Of a DNA stretch of 33,634 bases, positions 25,360 through 32,797 are shown piece after piece (the first letter of the stretch is position 1; the number at the start of each line of letters is the position of its first letter). The translations under genes and the position numbers were made by a program. The notes beneath the pieces were generated by a model. It was not told the origin of the DNA and ran no database searches. It saw only the letters and a list, made by a program, of their open reading frames with translations. Source of the stretch: Planifilum fimeticola (lineage in GTDB: Bacteria; Bacillota; Bacilli; Thermoactinomycetales; DSM-44946); assembly GCF_003001905.1 (NCBI RefSeq), contig NZ_PVNE01000006.1:113407-147040 (forward strand). Direction: 5' to 3'.

Positions 25360-25653
25360 TTACTCTTGGCGTTCTTCCAGGCGCCGAACCCGCTCCTCCA
25401 ACGCTTCGAGCTCCTTTTTGGAGGGGATGTCCAGCTCCGACAGGATGTTTTTTACCCGTTCCCGGAGCACTTCATCCAAGTGCTCCCTTTCCCTTTCCCC
25501 CGTTTCGATCAGCCGGTTCACCATTTTCTTCGACTCGTCGGCGGAAATCTTCCCTTTTTTGACCAGTTCGTCGACCGCCTTTTCCACCTGTTCCTTGGTC
25601 ATCACCAACAGGCCGAGCCCGAGGGAAAGTCCCTTTTTGGCCAGATCCTTCAT
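25360..25653 (-). CDS. Phasin-like / PHA-granule regulator-type coiled-coil protein
   Basis: 97 residues from ATG 25653 with GGAGGAA upstream. A short hydrophobic start (GLSLGLGLLVMTKEQVEKAVDELVKKGKIS) is followed by a long charged amphipathic helix ending in the leucine-heptad coiled coil LEALEERVRRLEERQE. This layout is typical of small phasin-superfamily proteins that often sit next to AarF/UbiB genes in Firmicutes. The role is unproven; surface association with membranes or polymer granules and oligomerisation through the coiled coil are plausible. The ribosome-binding site can pair with an upstream complement (see separate feature). It is cotranscribed with the kinase gene downstream. 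Confidence 0.8.
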   Translation of the reverse strand: MKDLAKKGLSLGLGLLVMTKEQVEKAVDELVKKGKISADESKKMVNRLIETGEREREHLDEVLRERVKNILSELDIPSKKELEALEERVRRLEERQE

Positions 25654-25659
25654 GCATCA

Positions 25660-25688
25660 TTCCTCCTTTTTGTTCCCCTTCGGAGGAA
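25660..25688 (-). promoter_or_regulatory. Ribosome-binding site hairpin of the phasin-like gene
   Basis: In the minus-strand mRNA, TTCCTCC (from 25688-25682) is exactly complementary to the GGAGGAA ribosome-binding site (25666-25660), with a 15-nt loop. The site could be masked. Confidence 0.5.
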
Positions 25689-25701
25689 GGGACGTCTCCG
25701 A

Positions 25702-25740
25702 ACCCGGCGCGGGATTGGCCGCCGGGTCCGGCTCTTTTTT
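25702..25740 (+). terminator. Terminator-like hairpin reading on the plus strand
   Basis: ACCCGGCG (25702-25709) pairs with CGCCGGGT (25720-25727) and six T residues follow at 25735-25740. No plus-strand gene precedes it, so it may stop antisense transcription, or it may be fortuitous. Confidence 0.35.
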
Positions 25741-25791
25741 CATACCCTGCGGAGGAAGTGGGGCAAACAGACAATTTTTTTAAGATATTCC

Positions 25792-26097
25792 TCAGAGGAT
25801 GAACAGGTCGACGATGGCAAAGGCGATAATCAGGAGCAGGGTGGGGAATTCCACCCAGTATCGGTACAGAGTGTTCTTCATCCGTTGATAAACTCGCCAC
25901 TTTCGGTTGGCGATATACGTATAGACGAGAAAAACGGCGAAAATCGGGATGGCCAGGTTTTTGTGCAGTGCCAGGCTGCTGACGTCATTCATCATGAAGT
26001 AAACGACCAGGCACCACAGCAGAATTTCGCTGATGATCAAATAGGATAAGACATTTTTGTAATCGCTGCCGAAACGCTTTTTCAGTTCGCTAAACAC
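25792..26097 (-). CDS. Unknown small membrane protein (three predicted segments)
   Basis: 101 residues from GTG 26097, preceded by an excellent GGGAGGTGG ribosome-binding site. Hydrophobic stretches are near residues 17-37 (starting VLSYLIISEILLWCLVVYFM), 45-64 (NLAIPIFAVFLVYTYIA) and 83-101 (VEFPTLLLIIAFAIVDLFIL). The basic loop RKWRVYQRMKNTLYR is probably cytosolic. The family is not recognised and no catalytic motif is visible. It is on the same strand as the phasin-kinase pair but 138 bp upstream of it, and could be the first gene of that transcript. The upstream region has AT-rich -10-like sequence (TATATTAT on the minus strand near 26120) without a clear -35. Confidence 0.75.
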   Translation of the reverse strand: MFSELKKRFGSDYKNVLSYLIISEILLWCLVVYFMMNDVSSLALHKNLAIPIFAVFLVYTYIANRKWRVYQRMKNTLYRYWVEFPTLLLIIAFAIVDLFIL

Positions 26098-26276
26098 TTG
26101 ACCACCTCCCTTTGCTTTTATAATATATCAACGAAAAATTCGCAGGTTTTTCTTCGCTGAATTGTCATATAGGGTTGTGAACCAGGGACATGGCAGATAA
26201 CGTGGCATGCCCCCAGGCAGAGGTGTTTGTATGAGACAGCGGGGTGAATCCTTTGGATCATAAAGAGAAGGAAAGG

Positions 26277-26519
26277 ATGGGTGGAGGGAAAGGGGACATC
26301 CGCCCGGAAGGGCGCATCGCCGACCTGTATCGGAGCGGATGGTCGTTGGTGGATATCGCCGCCTCCCTGGATCGGAGCATTCGGGAAGTGGTGGAGGTGC
26401 TCCGGCAAAACGGCATCCCTCCCAAACCGGAGCATTTGCAGGAAGCGGAGGCGCATCTGTATCGGGAAAGGGAACTGTCGCTGATGTTCCGCAAGCGGAC
26501 TCCCTCGGGAAAGTCCTGA
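26277..26519 (+). CDS. Small protein with helix-turn-helix-like region
   Basis: 80 residues from ATG 26277, with AAGGAAAGG just upstream; GTG 26244 would give 91. The segment RIADLYRSGWSLVDIAASLDRSIREVVEVLRQNG looks like a helix-turn-helix of the sigma-70 region 4 or resolvase type: a helix, a short turn, then a recognition helix beginning DRSIREV. The tail is charged and has no further domain. It is followed 35 bp later by a strong terminator, which supports its being a real transcription unit. It is transcribed divergently from the small membrane protein gene. DNA binding is an inference from the pattern only, and no target is known. Confidence 0.65.
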   Translation: MGGGKGDIRPEGRIADLYRSGWSLVDIAASLDRSIREVVEVLRQNGIPPKPEHLQEAEAHLYRERELSLMFRKRTPSGKS

Positions 26520-26553
26520 CTGTGGCTCCGCCTCCGAAAGCGGAAAGCGGAAA

Positions 26554-26581
26554 AACCGGCACCGGATGGTGCCGGTTTTTT
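26554..26581 (+). terminator. Intrinsic terminator after the HTH protein gene
   Basis: AACCGGCACC and GGTGCCGGTT form a perfect 10-bp stem around GGAT and run into six T residues. Confidence 0.92.
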
Positions 26582-26711
26582 GTTGGGTTGGCATAAGGAC
26601 AAAAGCCGGGGAACAGACCCCGCTTGAAGCCTTTGCCCGGCAAGTGAGGCATCCAAAGCCCGGAGGCGATTTTCAAGGGGTTTCCCGTGTCCGCGGAACG
26701 GGACAAGGACC

Positions 26712-26754
26712 TGTGACAGGAATCACACTTCCTCCTCCCGTCAAATTGTATAGT
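26712..26754 (+). promoter_or_regulatory. FNR/CRP-type activator site with -10 box
   Basis: TGTGA-N6-TCACA (26712-26727) is a perfect CRP/FNR-superfamily palindrome. A TATAGT -10 box is at 26749-26754, giving a start near 26761 and placing the palindrome centre at -41.5, the class II activator position. No good -35 box is present, as expected for an activator-dependent promoter. Confidence 0.65.
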
Positions 26755-26789
26755 GGACTTGAACCGCACCAAAGGGGGGGGAGACCGGC

Positions 26790-27287
26790 TTGTCCTGGGG
26801 ACTTCATTCGTTTCTGCTGGGCTGTCATATCCTGTTTGCGGCAGTCTGGGTGGGCGGGGTGCTCTTCATCGGCTGGGGAGTGTATCCGGTCGTGAAGAAA
26901 ATGCCCCCTTCCCGGCAGCAAACCTTTCTGCACGCGCTCATGAAATGGTCCCACTGGCCGCTCACGGCGGCGGGTTCCGGGGTGATTTTCACCGGCTTTC
27001 TCCTCGGCACCGTTTTGGGGCCGATCCGTGAGTGGGAAAGCCTGTGGCGATCGGATTACGGCCAAATCTGGCTGTTCTCCCTGATTGTCGGCCTGGCGGT
27101 TTTGGCTTGGGGGGCACTGGTCGGATACCGGCAGGCGATGAAGGTGCTGAGCGATGATTCCCTTTGGCGGCGGGCCGAAAGCGGCGACACCCGACCGCTG
27201 ATGAAAGCGATGAGGAGCATCATTCTCGTCGAGTCCCTGGAAGCCGTCGGCTTTATCGTGTTGATCTGTCTCATGCTGCTGTTCTAA
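26790..27287 (+). CDS. CopD-like / DUF2269-type integral membrane protein
   Basis: 165 residues from TTG 26790, preceded by AAAGGGGGGGGAG. Four membrane segments are visible. The first contains HILFAAVWVGGVLFIGWGVYP with His13, a pattern seen in CopD and related heme- or copper-associated membrane proteins. Others lie at about 56-78, 91-113 and 144-164. The loops carry Trp/His (MKWSHWPL). It is 17 bp upstream of a MenA/UbiA prenyltransferase gene and probably co-transcribed from the FNR-like promoter. A role in respiratory metal or heme handling would fit the context, but is inferred. Confidence 0.75.
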   Translation: MSWGLHSFLLGCHILFAAVWVGGVLFIGWGVYPVVKKMPPSRQQTFLHALMKWSHWPLTAAGSGVIFTGFLLGTVLGPIREWESLWRSDYGQIWLFSLIVGLAVLAWGALVGYRQAMKVLSDDSLWRRAESGDTRPLMKAMRSIILVESLEAVGFIVLICLMLLF

Positions 27288-27304
27288 TCAGCCGGAGGAG
27301 GGAG

Positions 27305-28237
27305 GTGGACCGGTTGGACATTGGGAACAGGTTTTCCGGAGATTCTCCCCGGGAATGGTCCTATCGATTTTCGTGGGTGCATCTCACGCGGCCGATGACC
27401 CTGACGGGCACGATCTGCCCGGTGCTCGCGGGAACGGCCCTGGCGGCGGAAAACGGGTCGGTTCGCCCGGATATGTTTGTTGCCGTGCTGATTGCCGCCC
27501 TTTTGGTGCAAATGGCGACCAATCTATTCAATGATTATTTTGATGTGCTGCACGGCCAGGACCGCGACAAGTGGGCAACCCCCGAGGACCCGAAGCATGG
27601 CGCCGGGCCCGCCCACCGCGCGATTCCGACGGTCGCCGGTCTCATGTTGTCGGTGGCGGTGGTCTTGGGCGCATACCTGGCCTGGAGCAGCCATGGATGG
27701 GTGGCCGTTGTCGGCACGGCCGGAATCCTGTGCGGCTACGCTTATTCAGCCGGACCGCGCCCCCTGTCGTCCCTGGGCTTGGGCGAGCTGATCGCCGCCC
27801 TTTTTCTGGGAACGGCGGTGACCGTCATCGCCTATGCCGTGCAGGGAGCGCCGCCGGACGGACGGGTTTTCGCCGCCTCCCTTCCTTTTTCCTTCCTGAT
27901 CGCTTCCATGATTTTATCCAACAATATTCGGGACATCGAAAAGGATCGGGCCTTCCGCCGCACCCTGGCCATCCGTCTCGGCAGGGCGGGCGCCGCCCGC
28001 TTGCTTTCGGCGATTCTCCTCCTCGCCTATTTGTCCTTGGCCGTTTTGATTGGATTCCGCCTTCTCCCGTGGACGGCGGGACTTGCTTGGCTGGCTTTCC
28101 CCCTGGCCCTTCGGCTGCGTCACGCGTACCGCGTCGGAGCCGAGAGGAGAGAGGAGATGGGCGGGATGAAATGGGCCGCCTGGCACCACTGGGCCTACGG
28201 GCTGCTCTATGCCGCGGGGATCTGGCTGTCCCTGTGA
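27305..28237 (+). CDS. UbiA-family prenyltransferase (1,4-dihydroxy-2-naphthoate polyprenyltransferase-like)
   Basis: 310 residues from GTG 27305 (GGAGGAGG 6 nt upstream); TTG 27314 is an alternative start with GGAGG 8 nt upstream. The first Asp-rich motif NLFNDYFDVLHGQDRD and the second DIEKDRAFRRTLAIRLG, used for Mg-prenyl diphosphate binding, are both intact. About eight to nine membrane segments follow the HLTRPMTLTGTICPVLAG opening typical of MenA. It would attach a polyprenyl chain to DHNA, the membrane step of menaquinone synthesis. Other UbiA acceptors cannot be excluded. It is cotranscribed with the CopD-like gene, and a terminator lies about 110 bp after the stop. Confidence 0.87.
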   Translation: MDRLDIGNRFSGDSPREWSYRFSWVHLTRPMTLTGTICPVLAGTALAAENGSVRPDMFVAVLIAALLVQMATNLFNDYFDVLHGQDRDKWATPEDPKHGAGPAHRAIPTVAGLMLSVAVVLGAYLAWSSHGWVAVVGTAGILCGYAYSAGPRPLSSLGLGELIAALFLGTAVTVIAYAVQGAPPDGRVFAASLPFSFLIASMILSNNIRDIEKDRAFRRTLAIRLGRAGAARLLSAILLLAYLSLAVLIGFRLLPWTAGLAWLAFPLALRLRHAYRVGAERREEMGGMKWAAWHHWAYGLLYAAGIWLSL

Positions 28238-28350
28238 AAACGGGATGAAAAGAAAACGCGTCGCCGCCGAATGGTTTCAGTGATCTTCAAAATCCCTCCG
28301 GGCCTTGTCCATCGCCTCCGTCGTACACATCGCATAATAAGGTTATTTTG

Positions 28351-28382
28351 AGCGTTTGACCCCGGCGGTCAACGCTTTTTTT
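28351..28382 (+). terminator. Intrinsic terminator after the prenyltransferase gene
   Basis: AGCGTTTGACC pairs with GGTCAACGCT (one bulged T) around a short loop and is followed by seven T residues. Confidence 0.82.
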
Positions 28383-28416
28383 CGTGTCTTTTTCATAACA
28401 AAGAAAAGGTCCTCCC

Positions 28417-28425
28417 TGGTACAAT
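28417..28425 (+). promoter_or_regulatory. Extended -10 promoter of the lysozyme gene
   Basis: TGGTACAAT carries the extended TGn element before TACAAT, 40 bp upstream of the ATG. The -35 is poor, which extended -10 promoters tolerate. Confidence 0.55.
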
Positions 28426-28464
28426 GGAGGGGAACGGAGATTCTCGGCTGAATGGAGGAAGGGG

Positions 28465-29169
28465 ATGAGAAGGACAGCATATATCGTCATTGCCGCGGTT
28501 CTGGCCCTTTTGTTGGTGGGAGGGCTGGAGTTTTTCGGATTCATCTGGCATAATGAGGTGTTTGCTCTGCCCTATGAAGTGAAGGGGTTGGACGTTTCCC
28601 ATCACCAGGGAGCGATCGACTGGGAGAAGGTCGGAAAGGACAAGCGTTACCGGTTCGTGTTCATGAAGGCCACGGAAGGGAAGGACTTCGTGGACCGCCG
28701 GTTCCGGCGCAATTGGGAGGAGGCCAGGAGACAGGGCCTGCGGGTGGGGGCCTATCATTTCTTTTCCATGCAAAGCTCCGGCGAGGAGCAGGCCCGAAAC
28801 TTCATCCGGACCGTTCCCGATGAGGCCGACAGCCTGCCGCCGGTGATCGACGTGGAAATTCCGCTGCACCATGAACCGGAGAAGGTCCGGCGGAAGCTGG
28901 GAGTCCTGGTTTCCGACCTGGAGGAGCATTACGGAAAGAAGCCCCTCTTTTACGTGACCTACAATACCTATCACCGGTACATACGGGATGCGTTCCCCGA
29001 TCACGGGATCTGGATCCGGGATGTCATCAAGCATCCCGACCTGGAGGGGCGGGACTGGCTGTTTTGGCAGTACGGCCACCGGGGACGGGTGGACGGCATC
29101 GGGACCTTTGTCGACCTGAATGTGTATCGCGGGGATTGGAAACAGTTTCAGAAGCAGTTCGGGAAGTGA
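28465..29169 (+). CDS. Glycoside hydrolase family 25 lysozyme (muramidase), membrane-anchored
   Basis: 234 residues from ATG 28465 with GGAGGAAGGGG upstream. An N-terminal membrane segment (about 5-27) predicts a signal anchor, with the catalytic domain outside. The GH25 fold shows VKGLDVSHHQGAIDWEKV (Asp43 at the active site), FVFMKATEG, GAYHFFS, PPVIDVEI (the Asp/Glu catalytic pair) and WLFWQYGHRGRVDGI near the C-terminus. It would cleave the beta-1,4 link of muramic acid to glucosamine in peptidoglycan. There are no cell-wall-binding repeats. It is followed by an unrelated flavoprotein gene 39 bp later. Confidence 0.92.
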   Translation: MRRTAYIVIAAVLALLLVGGLEFFGFIWHNEVFALPYEVKGLDVSHHQGAIDWEKVGKDKRYRFVFMKATEGKDFVDRRFRRNWEEARRQGLRVGAYHFFSMQSSGEEQARNFIRTVPDEADSLPPVIDVEIPLHHEPEKVRRKLGVLVSDLEEHYGKKPLFYVTYNTYHRYIRDAFPDHGIWIRDVIKHPDLEGRDWLFWQYGHRGRVDGIGTFVDLNVYRGDWKQFQKQFGK

Positions 29170-29208
29170 TCCCGGCTGATTATACATATTTCGGGGGAGA
29201 GGATCGGC

Positions 29209-30270
29209 GTGAACCTGTTGACCGAAGAACTCGAGGCCATGGTCCGGGCCGAGGCGTCGGCCATGGAACAAAAGGGGGAGATGTCCCCGAAAGTGTTGGA
29301 GGCCGTCCGCGAACGGGGGCTGTTCAAGTTGCTGGTCCCCAGGGAGCTGGGCGGTCACATGTTGCCGCTGCCCGAGGCCCTGCGCGTCTTTGAAGGGGCT
29401 TCCCGGTTCGACGGCAGTTTCGGCTGGCTGGTCACTATCGGTGCGGGGGGAGGCTATTTCGCCGGCGCCATGGAACCGGGGGTTTGCCGGGAGCTGCTCT
29501 CCCCCCGGGAGGCGGTGATCGCCGGGAGCGGATATCCGGCCGGGGAGGCACGGAGGGTGAAGGGGGGCTATCGGGTGAGCGGGCGGTGGAAGTACATCAG
29601 CGGCGCCGACTACGCAACCCTTTTCACCGTGAACTGCGTCATCCGGGATGAAGGCGGGAAGGACGACGGGCGTGTCCTTTCCTTCATCCTGATGCCGGAG
29701 CAGGTGAATGTCCTCAAGGACTGGAGGGCCTTCGGCCTCAAGGCGACGGGCAGCCACAGCATTGCCGTGGAGGACGCCTTCGTGCCGGAACGGATGACCT
29801 TCGACATCGCGGAGCCGTATCCGGTCTTCAAGGATCCCCTGTTTCGCTATCCCTTTCTGCCCTTCGCCCTCACGTCCTTCGCCGCCGTCGCCCTCGGCAT
29901 CGCCGACCGTTTCCTGGAGGAAGCCCGGGTGCTCATCGAAGCCGGACGGAGGGTCTGGCCGTCCCGGCGGGCGGAGGCCGGGCTGGAGGCCGCAACCCGG
30001 ATGGTGGATCGGCTCGCAGGGGCCAAGGCGGACTTCTACCGCACTGTCGATGACACCTGGGAGATTCATTGGAACCGGCCCCTGACCGGGGAGGAAGAGG
30101 AGGCGATCAACCGCCGGTCCAGGGAGGCGGCTCAGACTGCCCTCCAGGCCGCCCAGACCGTGTTTCCCCATCTCGGCATGGCCGGTCTCATGGAAAACGC
30201 CCCCGCCAACCGGGCCTGGCGGGATCTGCACACCGTCTGCCGCCACGCGCTGTTGTCGGACTGGGGATGA
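29209..30270 (+). CDS. Acyl-CoA dehydrogenase-family flavoprotein (HsaA/hydroxylase-like)
   Basis: 353 residues from GTG 29209, preceded by GGGGAGAGG. The N-terminal helical part (RGLFKLLVPRELGGHMLPLPEALRVFEGASRFDGSFGWLV) and the central beta-domain (GYRVSGRWKYISGADYATLF) match the acyl-CoA dehydrogenase superfamily. The GRW-x-x-SG pattern and DWRAFGLKATGSHS are nearer the flavin monooxygenase/HsaA-DszC group than true dehydrogenases. No clear catalytic glutamate of a fatty acyl-CoA dehydrogenase is recognisable. It is somewhat shorter than the usual 380-400 residues. It follows the lysozyme gene by 39 bp, but no pathway link is apparent; the substrate is unknown. Confidence 0.8.
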   Translation: MNLLTEELEAMVRAEASAMEQKGEMSPKVLEAVRERGLFKLLVPRELGGHMLPLPEALRVFEGASRFDGSFGWLVTIGAGGGYFAGAMEPGVCRELLSPREAVIAGSGYPAGEARRVKGGYRVSGRWKYISGADYATLFTVNCVIRDEGGKDDGRVLSFILMPEQVNVLKDWRAFGLKATGSHSIAVEDAFVPERMTFDIAEPYPVFKDPLFRYPFLPFALTSFAAVALGIADRFLEEARVLIEAGRRVWPSRRAEAGLEAATRMVDRLAGAKADFYRTVDDTWEIHWNRPLTGEEEEAINRRSREAAQTALQAAQTVFPHLGMAGLMENAPANRAWRDLHTVCRHALLSDWG

Positions 30271-31002
30271 AATGGCGGGGTGGGAAGTGTTTTTCCGGGG
30301 CAAGGGCCGAGGGGCGCGTTTTCAAAGCGATGAGAAGTAACCTTAATCTTCTCCTCCCGTCCCCACCGCGTTTGGGTCCGCTGACCTGTTGAGATAGTCT
30401 ATTTGTGTCAGGGAAAGCCCGTGTCGAATGGTCTTGATCCCTATATTGGCTGGAACAGCCGGAGGAGATGCGCCGCAGGTGTTTGTCACGGATGCGAAAC
30501 ACAAGCGGCATGCACCCTCCGCCCCTTTGGCCAGCGTTTTAAACTCGGGCGGAGGGTGTTACACCATAAATCCCGCAGGGGAGTTCCGGCTTCCTCGTTT
30601 TACCTTTCTGCGATTTTGCCCGGTTTTAAGACCGTATCGGTGGCGTTCTCTTTCATTCTCCCGACGATTTTCCGTACGCGGCTTCTTTTTTCATATGTTT
30701 CCTACATGCGTCGTCAAGCGGGTCTTCGTATCGGAAGCCTTTTTCATCATCCGCTTCTGCGCGGTTTCAGCCATTTGAGCCAGTGCTGCGGAAACCATGA
30801 CACTTATGAAGCCTTCCGGCGCTTCCCTACCCAATCTTAAACCGCCCTCACTGGGGCTTCCTTGCAAGTCAAGGTTTGTGCCGGATGGGCGGGTGCCGTG
30901 CTCCCTTCAGGAAGGAAGATGCGGCACGCTCCTCCGGCGCCGATTGTCATGCATCCGGGATGAAAAGCAAAGGGAGTAAACACCTTCGACCAAGGAGAAG
31001 AG
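30271..31002. other. Gene-poor stretch with a strong hairpin; possible element remnant
   Basis: This 0.73-kb interval has no open frame with a believable start, ribosome-binding site or known motif. It contains a perfect 12-bp stem, CACCCTCCGCCC (30513-30524) with GGGCGGAGGGTG (30547-30558), with a 22-nt loop. It also has a smaller stem GTGCCG/CGGCAC (30893-30898 with 30922-30927). A minus-strand frame of 35 codons (30691-30798) has even codon use and extends upstream without a start, suggesting decayed coding sequence. I cannot name a family. Confidence 0.4.
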
Positions 31003-31476
31003 ATGATGGACGATCACTGCGAGCGGGTGGACAAGCCTGTCCACGTGTGGATGATGATCTCCTCCGATAAGTACTCCTTCCGCTGGGACCACATCCTCCG
31101 CACCGGAGGCTCGGTGGAGTGGTCCGGACGGCGGGTTTTGAGCAACTTCAAACGGGCCGGGGAAGGGGACCGAATCCTCTGCTACCAGACCGGCGTCCGG
31201 GAGAAGGGACTGGTCGGCATCGCCGAGGTGGTCCACCCGATGATCGAAGGGATACAGGACATGGAGATAAAGGGCATCCACCGCTTTCCCCGGACCATTC
31301 CCTACGAATGGTTCAGACACCTTCCCGAATACCGGGAAACCCAGGCGGCCCGGCTCAGACACCGGGGAACCCTGTTCAGCCTGACGGAGCCCTTTGTCCG
31401 CCGGGTGCGGGAGCTGTTGGAGGAAATGGGCGATTCCAGGGGTGCGCGGTTATTGGGAGGGGAGGCGGAGAGATGA
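31003..31476 (+). CDS. EVE-domain (PUA-like) protein
   Basis: 157 residues from ATG 31003 with AAGGAGAAGAG upstream. The sequence opens with VHVWMMISSDKYSFRWDHIL and continues RRVLSNFKRAGEGDRILCYQTG and KGLVGIAEVVHP, the typical EVE pattern: beta strands around an aromatic pocket, and the GD-x-x-x-CYQ(T/S)G segment. EVE domains bind modified bases in DNA or RNA, and some are linked to restriction or to reading of methylated cytosine. This copy has no fused nuclease or methyltransferase and no such neighbours, so it may be a lone reader of modified nucleic acid. Function inferred from the fold only. Confidence 0.8.
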   Translation: MMDDHCERVDKPVHVWMMISSDKYSFRWDHILRTGGSVEWSGRRVLSNFKRAGEGDRILCYQTGVREKGLVGIAEVVHPMIEGIQDMEIKGIHRFPRTIPYEWFRHLPEYRETQAARLRHRGTLFSLTEPFVRRVRELLEEMGDSRGARLLGGEAER

Positions 31477-31699
31477 GGAAGCCGCGAGAGGGCAGAGCCT
31501 GCTTCACTTTTTTCGAAATTTGGTCCGTCCGTTGAAACGGAAGGGATGACGGCGGAGTTATCTATTTATAGAACGCCCGCAGGATCGAGAGTGGCCTGAT
31601 GAGGGGAGAAGAAAACCGGGCGCATATCCTTTTCGGTCGACACTCCTTCGAGCGGTTAGGTGCAGAGGTGAAGGGTTTTTCCGCGGGGAGGTAAAGCGA

Positions 31700-32773
31700 A
31701 TGTTTTTTGAACCGGGTACCGTCTATCGGGATTATTGGATCGAATCGGTGTTGCACACCCCCTTCGGCGAATGGGCGCTGGCGTTCGATGAAGCGAAGGG
31801 GAAGGTGTATCTTCAACATGTCCCCCTCCGCAAACCGGCTCCGCCATCCTTGATCGAGCAGTATTTCTCCCTGGATCATCCGCTGCTGGTTCCCTACTGG
31901 CAAGTCTATCAGGAATCCAAAGCCCTCGTTTTCGTCCGCCCCTATGTCCACGTGGACGGCTTGATCTATCGCTGTCCGACGGATGAGGAGACGGCCGCGA
32001 AGTGGTGCGACCAGCTGTCCCAGCTGGAAACTTATCTGGAGAATCAGCCGAATCCGATGAAGATCGTCTATGTTCCCGAAAACATCGGAGTGACGGATCA
32101 AGGAGAATTGCGGGTGTTTCTATGCGGGGACGCATCCTGCATGCGGTGCGACTTCTCCGATCGGGAAACCTTTCGAAGGACCCTGATCGGTGAAAAGAAG
32201 GGCAATGCTCCTCCGGAGACGGAAGACGCCCGCCACACCCCCGCTTCCAAAGGGAAATCGAGAAAGTGGTTTTGGGGGGTGGGGATCGCGCTTTTTCTCC
32301 TCTTCATTGCCGCCGGCTTTGGACTCATCCATTTCCTGCAGAAGTCCGGGGAAAAACCGGTTCCCGCCCAGACGGAGCCCCCGCGCCCGGTCGAGGCTGA
32401 ACCGGAGCCTGCTGAACAGGCGTCGGAAGCTGCATCCAGTCCGGACCTGTCCGAGGATTCCGCCCCCACCCAGGAGGACATCGACCAGTCCCGGACCGCG
32501 GCCGAGGAATTTGTCTCCTCTTTGGATCGGGACGAACGTCAGGACATCCTGAAGAAACGAGCCCGCTCCATGACCGTCTTGCCCAATATGGAGGCGGAAC
32601 AGATCGACAGCCGTCCCGGGGAAATCACCTGGGACATCGAGGCGGAGGTGTTCCATTCGGACGGAAACATGAAGGGAAAAACCTACCGGACCACGTTCCG
32701 AGTGGTCACGGTGAAGGAAAACGGCGCGTGGCAGGTGAAGGACGCGGAAGTCACGGGAGAGGAGAAATTGTAG
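31700..32773 (+). CDS. Membrane-anchored protein with pseudokinase-like cytosolic domain
   Basis: 357 residues from ATG 31700 (GGGGAGGT upstream). Residues 1-165 resemble a degenerate Ser/Thr-kinase fold. HPLLVPYWQVYQESKALVFVRPYVHVDGL (60-88) matches the helix-C to hinge stretch of kinases. YVPENIGVTDQGELRVFLCG (124-143) matches the catalytic loop through DFG, but the catalytic Asp is absent and DFG reads LCG. The beta-3 lysine position reads VYLQH. One membrane segment lies at 190-213, then a Pro/Glu-rich linker (215-260), and an outside domain of about 95 residues ending VVTVKENGAWQVKDAEV, like an NTF2-type fold. A single-pass topology with a dead kinase inside recalls the layout of EssB/YukC, but without sequence identity I can assert. 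Function unknown. Confidence 0.75.
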   Translation: MFFEPGTVYRDYWIESVLHTPFGEWALAFDEAKGKVYLQHVPLRKPAPPSLIEQYFSLDHPLLVPYWQVYQESKALVFVRPYVHVDGLIYRCPTDEETAAKWCDQLSQLETYLENQPNPMKIVYVPENIGVTDQGELRVFLCGDASCMRCDFSDRETFRRTLIGEKKGNAPPETEDARHTPASKGKSRKWFWGVGIALFLLFIAAGFGLIHFLQKSGEKPVPAQTEPPRPVEAEPEPAEQASEAASSPDLSEDSAPTQEDIDQSRTAAEEFVSSLDRDERQDILKKRARSMTVLPNMEAEQIDSRPGEITWDIEAEVFHSDGNMKGKTYRTTFRVVTVKENGAWQVKDAEVTGEEKL

Positions 32774-32797
32774 TCAAGAAAAAGATTTGCTCGCCGT

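Noticed and set aside
28393-30303. 636-codon minus-strand open frame
   Set aside because: It covers the lysozyme and flavoprotein genes, both of which have clear domains on the plus strand; low-complexity composition.
30428-30778. 116-codon plus-strand open frame in the gene-poor region
   Set aside because: No ribosome-binding site, an unusual Phe/Arg-rich composition and no motif; more likely antisense to decayed sequence.
30691-30798. 35-codon minus-strand frame faintly recalling YjfB-type small motility proteins
   Set aside because: The resemblance is short and needs gaps, and the start codon has no well-placed ribosome-binding site; kept only as part of a possible remnant.
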